NCBI GenBank assembly: GCA_003501375.1
Contig: DNPO01000457.1
Span: 3,989-13,387, forward strand
Direction: 5' to 3'
DNA: 9,399 nucleotides
Source of the DNA: Candidatus Sumerlaeota bacterium
GTDB lineage: Bacteria > Sumerlaeota > Sumerlaeia > UBA8349
Shown here in pieces: positions 1 to 6,245 of this stretch. The first letter of the stretch is position 1. Each line of letters opens with the position of its first letter. A program made the translations under genes and the position numbers. The notes beneath the pieces are model-generated. The model saw only the letters and a list, made by a program, of their open reading frames with translations, did no database searches and was not told the origin of the DNA.

Positions 1-2
1 GT

Positions 3-974
3 GAAGCGATTGGAAAAACTGACTTTGACTTTTTCACCGAAGAGCATGCGCAGGGAGCTTATGAGGATGAGCAGGAAATCATACACACGGGCGTGCCCAT
101 CATTAACAAGGTGGAAAAGGAAACCTGGGCAAATCGTTCCTCTACCTGGGCATCGACCAGCAAACTCCCGATTCGGAATGCTGCGGGCGAAATCATCGGG
201 ACCTTTGGCACCTCACGCGATGTGACCGCACAATATCTGGCAGAAGAAGCGTTGCGTGAAAAAACGGAAGAGTTGAACCGTTCCAATCAGGAACTGGAGC
301 AATTTGCTTATGTAGCCTCGCATGACTTGCAGGAGCCGCTACGCCAGGTCGGTGCCTTTACCCAAATGCTTTTTGCCGATCACCCCGAGGCCTTTGGGCC
401 GGATGCCGCCGTCGAAATTGAGTATGTGTTAGAGGGCGTCAGCCGCATGCAAAAAATGATCCAAGACCTGCTCGCGTACTCGCGAGTCGGCATGCGAAAT
501 AAGCCGCTGGTGCCCACAGATGCGGAAAGAGTTATCAACTTGGCGCTGGCGAATCTGCGCTTGACTATCCAGGACCAGGAGGCTATCGTAACCCATGATC
601 CATTACCGGTGGTCATGAGCGATGAAACCCAACTCACACAACTTTTTCAGAATTTTATTAACAACGCGATTAAATTTAAAAGCAGGGAAACACCGCGTGT
701 ACATGTGGGAGTAAAACCGACCGAGGATGGCGAGGGCTGGCTGTTTTCTATCTCGGACAATGGAATTGGAATCAAATCGGAGTTTTTCGAGCGCATTTTT
801 GTCATTTTTCAGCGCTTACACACGCGAAAGGAGTATTCCGGTACGGGCATAGGACTGGCGGTTTGCAAGCGAATTGTAGAACGTCACGGAGGACACATTA
901 CCGTTGAGTCCGAAGAAGGAAAAGGAACCACCTTCTCTTTCAACCTGCCGGCAGAAACACACCATGTCGATTGA
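3..974 (+). CDS. PAS-domain sensor histidine kinase, 3' part (5' end outside the window)
   Basis: This is a sensor kinase that autophosphorylates on histidine and passes the phosphate to a receiver protein, probably one of the two encoded directly downstream. The frame is open from base 3 with no start in a sensible place, so the N-terminus lies upstream; 323 residues are visible. Residues 1 to about 80 are the end of a PAS domain: a GKTDFDFF stretch, then a GEIIGTFGTSRDVT ending typical of PAS/PAC modules. A short coiled-coil linker leads to a HisKA domain with H-box SHDLQEPLR, phospho-acceptor His at residue 107 (bases 321-323). This is the H-box type seen in phytochrome-like kinases. The HATPase domain shows the N-box (QNFINNAIKF, from residue 216), G1 box DNGIGI (Asp 252), F-box and G2 box GTGIGLAV (from residue 280). 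No transmembrane segment is visible. The last 11 bases overlap the next gene. Family assignment is secure; the stimulus is unknown because the sensory N-terminus is missing. Confidence 0.95.
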   Translation, partial: EAIGKTDFDFFTEEHAQGAYEDEQEIIHTGVPIINKVEKETWANRSSTWASTSKLPIRNAAGEIIGTFGTSRDVTAQYLAEEALREKTEELNRSNQELEQFAYVASHDLQEPLRQVGAFTQMLFADHPEAFGPDAAVEIEYVLEGVSRMQKMIQDLLAYSRVGMRNKPLVPTDAERVINLALANLRLTIQDQEAIVTHDPLPVVMSDETQLTQLFQNFINNAIKFKSRETPRVHVGVKPTEDGEGWLFSISDNGIGIKSEFFERIFVIFQRLHTRKEYSGTGIGLAVCKRIVERHGGHITVESEEGKGTTFSFNLPAETHHVD

Positions 975-1422
975 TCCGTCTGATTCACGCTCCATTCATA
1001 TTCTCCTCGTGGAGGATTCCCCCTCGGATGTCTATCTGACCACCCGCGCCTTGAAAGAGGCAAAAGTGCTTAATGAATTGTATGTGGCGGAAGATGGGGT
1101 GGAAGCATTGGATTTCCTTTACCAACGCGGTAATTATACTAATGCGCCGCGACCAGATATTATTTTTCTGGACTTAAATCTCCCGCGCAAAAGTGGACGC
1201 GAAGTGCTGGCGGAGGTAAAAAGTGATCCCGCTTTGGCCAGTATTCCCGTGGTGGTTCTTACCACCTCGCAAGCAGAGGAAGACATTCTGGAAACATACG
1301 CCTTGCATGCAAACTGTTACGTTACCAAACCCGTGGATTTGACACAGTTTCTTGGCGCAATTAAAGCCATTCAGGGTTTCTGGTTGGATGTTGTCAGATT
1401 GCCCCCGGAGCCACGTAAATAA
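964..1422 (+). CDS. Single-domain response regulator, Rcp1/CheY-like
   Basis: This 152-residue protein consists of a receiver domain only, with no output domain. All the canonical receiver residues are present: acidic pair Glu17-Asp18 (LLVEDSPSD), phospho-acceptor Asp70 (IIFLDLNLPRKSG), Thr100 in the LTTS strand, and Lys122-Pro123. The YQRGNY insertion after helix 2 and the LPRKSGREVL stretch resemble the Rcp1 family, which in cyanobacteria partners phytochrome-type kinases; the HDLQEPLR kinase upstream suits that pairing. I chose the ATG at 964: an upstream in-frame TTG at 904 would lie deep inside the kinase ATPase domain and add 20 low-complexity residues. No good Shine-Dalgarno sequence precedes 964, so translation is probably coupled to the kinase, whose stop it overlaps by 11 bases. 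The likely role is phosphate relay or protein-protein signalling in the cytoplasm. The downstream target is not visible. Confidence 0.93.
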   Translation: MSIDPSDSRSIHILLVEDSPSDVYLTTRALKEAKVLNELYVAEDGVEALDFLYQRGNYTNAPRPDIIFLDLNLPRKSGREVLAEVKSDPALASIPVVVLTTSQAEEDILETYALHANCYVTKPVDLTQFLGAIKAIQGFWLDVVRLPPEPRK

Positions 1423-2036
1423 TGGCTGCAACAACTATTCGAGTTCTCTTGATTGAGGATAATCCCGCTGAAGCGCGGATTATTGAGCGCCACTTGGTAC
1501 CTTTCTCCAGTCCGCGCTTTGAACTGGTATTTGCGGAACGCCTTGGTGAAGGGCTGGAAAAATTAACCGACGGTGAAATAGATGTGGTATTGCTCGATCT
1601 GACACTCCCAGACAGTTCAGGAACGGTTACGTTTGAAAGACTTCAGTCAGCCTTTCCTGCTCTGCCCATTGTGGTGTTAACGGGGTTGGAGCACGAAGAA
1701 TTGGGTGAGGGGTTGGTACATGCGGGCGCGCAAGACTATCTGGTCAAGGGACAAGTTTCCCCGCATTTGCTTTCGCGCTCTTTGCGTTATGCCATCGAAC
1801 GCAAACGGCTTAGCAACGAATTGCAAACAGCCCTGCACGAAGTACGTACCCTGAGCGGGTTGTTACCAATTTGCGCCTCATGCAAAAAAGTTCGTGATGA
1901 CAAGGGTTACTGGAACCAGATTGAATCCTACCTTCAGGAACATTCGTTAGCGCAATTCACGCATAGTTTTTGTCCGGAATGCCTGACGAAACTCTACCCA
2001 ACTTTGACTTTTAACAAAGAGAAAAAAACAGAATAA
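1422..2036 (+). CDS. Response regulator with C-terminal four-cysteine module
   Basis: This 204-residue protein has a receiver domain (about 1-122) and a short C-terminal module. Receiver residues: Glu12-Asp13, phospho-acceptor Asp59 (VVLLDLTLPDSSG), Thr87, and Lys109 in DYLVKG, the variant common in receivers paired with other signalling modules. A helical linker (about 122-145) leads to LPICASCKKVRDDKGYW (from 148) and a second pair in SFCPECLTKLYP (from 182). Cys151/Cys154 and Cys184/Cys187 form a CxxC-x29-CxxC pattern that suggests zinc or another metal, or a redox-active site. This Cys-box recurs at the C-termini of many bacterial receiver, PAS and GAF proteins (from memory), but I know no established function. 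The start overlaps the preceding stop as TAATG. A CGGAG at 1406-1410 lies 11 bases upstream, so both coupling and an own ribosome site are possible. No DNA-binding or enzymatic output domain is recognisable. Confidence 0.92.
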   Translation: MAATTIRVLLIEDNPAEARIIERHLVPFSSPRFELVFAERLGEGLEKLTDGEIDVVLLDLTLPDSSGTVTFERLQSAFPALPIVVLTGLEHEELGEGLVHAGAQDYLVKGQVSPHLLSRSLRYAIERKRLSNELQTALHEVRTLSGLLPICASCKKVRDDKGYWNQIESYLQEHSLAQFTHSFCPECLTKLYPTLTFNKEKKTE

Positions 2037-2052
2037 ACGGACAATAGCAGCA

Positions 2053-4581
2053 TTAATCCTTACGATCTGGTGCAGGCTCCTTCATTGTGCCCATACCGGG
2101 ATGAGACTGTCGTTTCCGCCACGCCCAAAACGCCAGACATATCATAAACACAACGGTTACGCCGGCACTTGCCATGCCCGCTGGAACCTGCCAAGGTTTG
2201 TATTGAAAAACCACCTCGTGTCGTCCCGCTGTCTGCAACGCTACTGCACGAAACAAGGCATTGCCCCGCACAATAGGCATCTCACACCCATTCACCCAAA
2301 CTTTCCAACCTGGATAGTTTGCATCGTTCAGCAATAAAACCGCCTGCCCGGATGACCGTACCGTCAAATCAACCCGATTCCATCCATAAGTAATTCGATC
2401 GACTCCCCCCTCTGCAAGACGATGAATGGGCTGGGGGGCTGTTCTTTTCATTCCCTGCTCGCGTGGCCAATTAGGCGCAGGGAGAGCATCGAGTATAACG
2501 GCATGGTAAGGATCAAAGTCCGCAGCGAACAGGCGCGCTAACGAGGCCTGCGCATTCGGCTGCACGCTCCATTCCTCCATCACCAAGGCGCGCGGTAACC
2601 CCAAGTTGTATTCGGAAAGTTGTACCTGCGTACTGGCCGATGCCGTTATGATGCTTTCCCAGGAGGGTTCCTGTACAACCCAGCCGATATTCAGCAAAGT
2701 AGCCATGCGCTGCCAAGTCGATGATTCCCGCGGTTGTTTCCAGAAGAATTCGACAAACTTGAAATAACTTTCCAGTTTTAACGTCTCTCCCCCTCCGATT
2801 TTGAACAAGTGATCGGGCAGTGAAGATTCACCCAAACAAAAAGCGCGGGCAAGGTAAAAAACATTGGGATCACTAATCCCATACAGGAAGCGTTGCTTGT
2901 GTGATTCAAGAAGTGAAAAGGTTCGTGTTGGTTCCTTATTCGCCATTTGCTGTAAAATGGATTGGGGATGACTGCGATAAACACTATCGGTTCCGAGAGG
3001 GTGTATTTGTCTGCAAACAACAAATAGATTAATAAATACAAGGATGGGTGCCAGGAATACGGTACAATATTTCCAACGGGGAAGAATACGTTCGCATACC
3101 AACAGGGACAGCAGCGCTATCCCACCCCCCACAAATAGGACAGCGTTCTTCCAATCAGCCATCAATCCAGCCTGGTTGTCCGGGCGGGCTGGATCAAAAA
3201 CATATGCACCTCCAGTCAAAAGGGAAAACAAGTCGCACTGGAGGCGCGGAAAAAACATCGCGGTCGCCATCGCAATAAAAAATCCCCAGCCAAGCATCAG
3301 GAAAATATTTTGCCAGTGCCGTTTCTGCACACCCCCAGATGCCAAAAATGCTTGAAGACCAAACCCGCCCAGCAAGGGTAACGCAAAACTCACCAGTTGT
3401 AGATATTTGGACGGCCAGCGCATTTTATCAAACAAGGGAACGTGTCGAAATGACCACATGAACAATGGAGTGTACTTACCCATGGCCATCAAAATTCCAA
3501 ACACCACAAGGCTTAATAAAAACAAGACATAAAACCGATTTTTCCTGTCGTAATTATTAAGTTTCCCAAGCAGTCGCCCCAGAGCAAATACTGCCAGGCC
3601 CAACGGCAATATCCCCACATACGAGGTACCTACCCAAAATTCACAAATGCTTAATCGCGGTTCGCCCCACCACTCTCCGGAGTACCCGGGGCGTCCTGCA
3701 AAAAATGGTAACAACCAACTCAAGAACAAACGTGGGTGCAACGATGCCAGGTCGAGTCCCGGATCAACTTCCGCCGAGCGAATGGATAACGGGATCAGTT
3801 CCCAGGTAAGTAGAAACTGCAACATGCTGAGTCCCAGTGCTAGGATTCCCGCGAATCCAAATGCACCAATGCAGACAAGCAAGCCTTTTCCATCCCGTCG
3901 CGCTAGGCAGACCGCAACCAAATAAACCGCGCAAATAATCAAACTATTGATGAATGTCTGCTGGTATCCTGACAAAAATTGGGCCGCAAAAATAAGCGCC
4001 AAAACAAGAACTGCTGGAATGGCCCGCACCCAAAACGATTGTCTGCCAAATCCACGTTCGCCCCAATGCTCTGCAACTACACTTGTTAACAACAAGGCCA
4101 ACGGGCTCCACACGATTGGCCCTAATAGACTTTGAAATTCCATGCCTGCAATCAGGTGCGAACCAAAAGCAAAGGCAATGGCAGCAAGCAAGGCGGGCGC
4201 AATATCCAGTCGCCAGTGCCGCGCCAAAGCGTACATGGAACAAGCAGCAATCACGAGGTGCAAGGTCAACCACAGTTTGAGCGCAAAGACTGGTTCCAAC
4301 AAATAAAAAAGGAGGTGGGGCGGATAAAAAAATGCCGTCTGGGGATTGGCGATGTACGGTTGTCCCGCATGCGAATAAGGATTCCACAGCGGCAAAACCC
4401 CGGCGTGAAATGCTTGGCGTCCAAATATTCTCCAAGACATGAAATCGCAAAACGTGTCCCGCATTAGCGGCGCTCTGCCGAGACAAAAAGAGTCCCAGAA
4501 AAAAATAAACACCAGGGCAATCAGCAGCAGATAAGGCCACCACAACGGTCGTGTCAAAGACGGTTTATTAGGAAGTTCCAT
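2053..4581 (-). CDS. YfhO-family multispanning membrane protein (GT-C-type glycosyltransferase)
   Basis: This 842-residue protein resembles the YfhO family, thought to transfer sugars from polyprenyl-phosphate donors on the outer face of the cytoplasmic membrane. It has one N-terminal membrane segment (about 14-30), a first external loop, and about a dozen further segments up to residue 522. Then follows a roughly 280-residue soluble region (523-800) and a last membrane segment (about 801-820). Family marks are the acidic residues Asp42/Asp46 in the first loop (candidate GT-C catalytic site), LPLWNPYSHAGQPYIANPQT with a following FYPP (63-88), FDKMRWPSKYL (384-394), and the C-terminal NDANYPGWKVWVNG (752-765) with GRHEVVFQYKPW (786-797). 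The start ATG is preceded by TAGGAA, whose TAG is the stop of the upstream lipoprotein gene; only 6 bases separate the two genes, so they are probably translated together. It ends 16 bases from the convergent response regulator. The acceptor and sugar are unknown. Confidence 0.88.
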   Translation of the reverse strand: MELPNKPSLTRPLWWPYLLLIALVFIFFWDSFCLGRAPLMRDTFCDFMSWRIFGRQAFHAGVLPLWNPYSHAGQPYIANPQTAFFYPPHLLFYLLEPVFALKLWLTLHLVIAACSMYALARHWRLDIAPALLAAIAFAFGSHLIAGMEFQSLLGPIVWSPLALLLTSVVAEHWGERGFGRQSFWVRAIPAVLVLALIFAAQFLSGYQQTFINSLIICAVYLVAVCLARRDGKGLLVCIGAFGFAGILALGLSMLQFLLTWELIPLSIRSAEVDPGLDLASLHPRLFLSWLLPFFAGRPGYSGEWWGEPRLSICEFWVGTSYVGILPLGLAVFALGRLLGKLNNYDRKNRFYVLFLLSLVVFGILMAMGKYTPLFMWSFRHVPLFDKMRWPSKYLQLVSFALPLLGGFGLQAFLASGGVQKRHWQNIFLMLGWGFFIAMATAMFFPRLQCDLFSLLTGGAYVFDPARPDNQAGLMADWKNAVLFVGGGIALLSLLVCERILPRWKYCTVFLAPILVFINLFVVCRQIHPLGTDSVYRSHPQSILQQMANKEPTRTFSLLESHKQRFLYGISDPNVFYLARAFCLGESSLPDHLFKIGGGETLKLESYFKFVEFFWKQPRESSTWQRMATLLNIGWVVQEPSWESIITASASTQVQLSEYNLGLPRALVMEEWSVQPNAQASLARLFAADFDPYHAVILDALPAPNWPREQGMKRTAPQPIHRLAEGGVDRITYGWNRVDLTVRSSGQAVLLLNDANYPGWKVWVNGCEMPIVRGNALFRAVALQTAGRHEVVFQYKPWQVPAGMASAGVTVVFMICLAFWAWRKRQSHPGMGTMKEPAPDRKD

Positions 4582-4587
4582 ATATTC

Positions 4588-6138
4588 CTACTTTGTTTTT
4601 TGCGGCGCAGCAGCCAGTTTTGCCCGGAAAAGAATTGAGTAATCCTGCCCGGCTTTCCAGGGGCCAGGCACAGTAACTAACAGGAAGTTATCCGTAATCA
4701 CCGGTTTGAATTCCGCACCCTGCAAGACTTCTGCCCTGTCTAAACGATAGGGGAAGAAAATCCCCACCGGTGCAGAATCCTTATTCGGGACACCGTGGTC
4801 GGTATTGGCATGAACCACCACGCGATATTGATCTTTGCCAACCTTTTCAAACTTGATGGTGTGCTGGGGAGAAACGTATTGCGAATCGAGCCGTACCTCT
4901 AACGCAGGATCGCCATAAAGCACAACAATGTCACGATCCCACAGCAGCCCCATGTTTTCGGTCATTTCAGCCCGCGTCATTTTTTGCCCGCTATTTTCTG
5001 TCTGCATGGATTTGACAATCGCCTGCATGCCCGCATCCGTGTCCTTTTGATTGGCGAGATCAAACTCCGCATTTGCCGTTTTGGGATACTTTTGGATCAA
5101 ATCGGACAACAGATATTGGTTGGTGAAAAAGAAGGCTTCATTGGCAGGCGCAACGCCGCCCATTTGCTCCCAGTAGCGCATCAGCCCCCAACCCATTGCA
5201 CCAAACCACGTTGTTTCCGTATAGCCGATCATCTGGTTCACCTTGCCATATCCCAGCCAAGCCAGCGCCATGCAGTTACGATCTGGAATATCGGCAATCA
5301 GGCAATTGCCAATGGGTAAAAAAAGTTTGGGACGCCTGGCTTCACCGATGGGAAGCAGTTCGCCAACAACTTTTGCTTGTTTTGCCTGACCTGCCTGGTC
5401 GATCAAACGTTCTTTGGCCAAATACCCAAACAACTTGCCATCTTTGCAGACAATGTTCCCCTTGCTGAAGGGCATCTCCAGATTGCGCTGACTGGCGTGG
5501 CCGGAACTGATGATGACATCGGGGTCTAAGCGCTCGAATTCACCGATGTATTGCTGCGTTTGATCCAACGAGCCAAGATTCTTGTTTTCCGTTGTCCCAT
5601 CAGCGTGCTTCCATCCAAATTCACCCGGGGTGCTATCGCTAATATAGAACACATCCTTGTAACGATGCGTTCCTACTCCCGCTGTGATCAGTGCGGTATT
5701 GACAACCGTGGGCGCAGTTGCCTGGGCCAATCGTAACGCATCCTGCGCGGTGTAACCGGTGATGAATCCCCAGAGCGTATCTCCATAGGGATCGTCGTCC
5801 AATTTTCGCGTCATTCGGTGGGCTTGCATGACCTGTCTGATGCCTGCTTCTTCCGGCTGAGCAACAAAACAAGTGTATTTAGGAAATGCCTGACGTAGGG
5901 CAGGCAATGCGTTGTTTAAATTCCCGTCATAGGAAATAACCTGCGCGTTTTTATGTTTGGCAACCAGCGCATCCACCACGGTTTTCCACTCGGGTTTCGC
6001 GAGGGTATCCTTGGAGACAACAACTGCGTAAGATGCGGCGTAAGCGTTTGCCTTTGCCGCCTTGGACTGGCCATATAGCGCACAACCGTTCACCAGCATA
6101 AGCAAACTCAACATGAAAAATCTGAAAATAAACCGCAT
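4588..6138 (-). CDS. Lipoprotein with gingipain-type (C25-like, clan CD) cysteine peptidase fold
   Basis: This 516-residue protein begins with a lipoprotein signal: charged start MRFIFR, a hydrophobic stretch, and lipobox LVNG before Cys19. The +2 residue is Ala, so outer-membrane sorting is expected. I chose the ATG at 6138 because AAAAGGAG lies 8 bases upstream; an alternative start at 6192 would fall inside a terminator hairpin. Clan CD-like signs, in order, are DDDPYGDTLWGFITGYTAQDA (starting near 114; compare the Asp-GR segment of C25 enzymes), a hydrophobic strand ending in ISSGHAS (candidate catalytic His214), another ending in FLPIGNC (candidate Cys279), a GYTETTWFGAMGWG segment (305-318), and VVLYGDPALEVRL (405-417), close to the LLGDP motif that ends C25 catalytic domains. 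Residues 421-508 look like a beta-sandwich domain. The usual His-Gly and Ala/Ser-Cys are here His-Ala and Asn-Cys, so activity is uncertain. Substrate is unknown. It is followed after 6 bases by the YfhO-type gene. Confidence 0.72.
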   Translation of the reverse strand: MRFIFRFFMLSLLMLVNGCALYGQSKAAKANAYAASYAVVVSKDTLAKPEWKTVVDALVAKHKNAQVISYDGNLNNALPALRQAFPKYTCFVAQPEEAGIRQVMQAHRMTRKLDDDPYGDTLWGFITGYTAQDALRLAQATAPTVVNTALITAGVGTHRYKDVFYISDSTPGEFGWKHADGTTENKNLGSLDQTQQYIGEFERLDPDVIISSGHASQRNLEMPFSKGNIVCKDGKLFGYLAKERLIDQAGQAKQAKVVGELLPIGEARRPKLFLPIGNCLIADIPDRNCMALAWLGYGKVNQMIGYTETTWFGAMGWGLMRYWEQMGGVAPANEAFFFTNQYLLSDLIQKYPKTANAEFDLANQKDTDAGMQAIVKSMQTENSGQKMTRAEMTENMGLLWDRDIVVLYGDPALEVRLDSQYVSPQHTIKFEKVGKDQYRVVVHANTDHGVPNKDSAPVGIFFPYRLDRAEVLQGAEFKPVITDNFLLVTVPGPWKAGQDYSILFRAKLAAAPQKTK

Positions 6139-6146
6139 TTCTTTTT

Positions 6147-6154
6147 CTCCTTTT
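6147..6154 (-). promoter_or_regulatory. Shine-Dalgarno site deciding the lipoprotein start
   Basis: On the minus strand this reads AAAAGGAG, 8 bases before the ATG at 6138. It is the strongest ribosome-binding site in the window and selects the start that opens directly into the lipoprotein signal peptide, rather than the ATG 54 bases further upstream. Confidence 0.85.
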
Positions 6155-6179
6155 ACACAAACCAAGAGTCTCCAAAATG

Positions 6180-6224
6180 AAAAAAACGCCAAGGACTATG
6201 GATACTGTTCCTGGCGTTTTTTTT
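6180..6224. terminator. Rho-independent terminator, functional in both orientations by sequence
   Basis: The arms at 6180-6195 and 6209-6224 pair as ACGCCA(A)GGA with TCCTGGCGT, with one bulged A and a loop of about 13 bases. A run of seven A precedes the stem and eight T follow it, so each strand ends the hairpin with a T-run. On the minus strand it lies 21 bases after the stop of the TPR gene, where it should end an argH-TPR transcript. It leaves only 41 bases before the lipoprotein start, so that gene either has a promoter overlapping the hairpin or depends on read-through. Confidence 0.85.
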
Positions 6225-6245
6225 CTTAGGGCTGGGCGGTCGGTT

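Noticed and set aside
1..225. GTG-started frame at the window edge
   Set aside because: The PAS domain reads clearly in another frame across the same bases.
904..963. In-frame TTG that would extend the Rcp1-like regulator by 20 residues
   Set aside because: It lies inside the kinase ATPase domain, has no ribosome site, and adds residues not belonging to a receiver. The ATG at 964 gives a normal receiver N-terminus.
3944..4543. Second minus-strand open frame of 199 codons inside the YfhO gene
   Set aside because: It overlaps conserved YfhO motifs in another frame, and its product shows no family resemblance.
6139..6192. Upstream start at 6192 for the lipoprotein gene
   Set aside because: It falls inside the terminator stem and places 18 residues before the signal peptide; the ATG at 6138 has a strong AAAAGGAG at ideal spacing.
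6150..6195. TTGGCG with a hexamer 17 bases downstream as a promoter for the lipoprotein gene
   Set aside because: The -10 candidate (ACTCTT) is a poor match and the -35 candidate is part of the terminator stem, so the evidence is too weak to list as a promoter.
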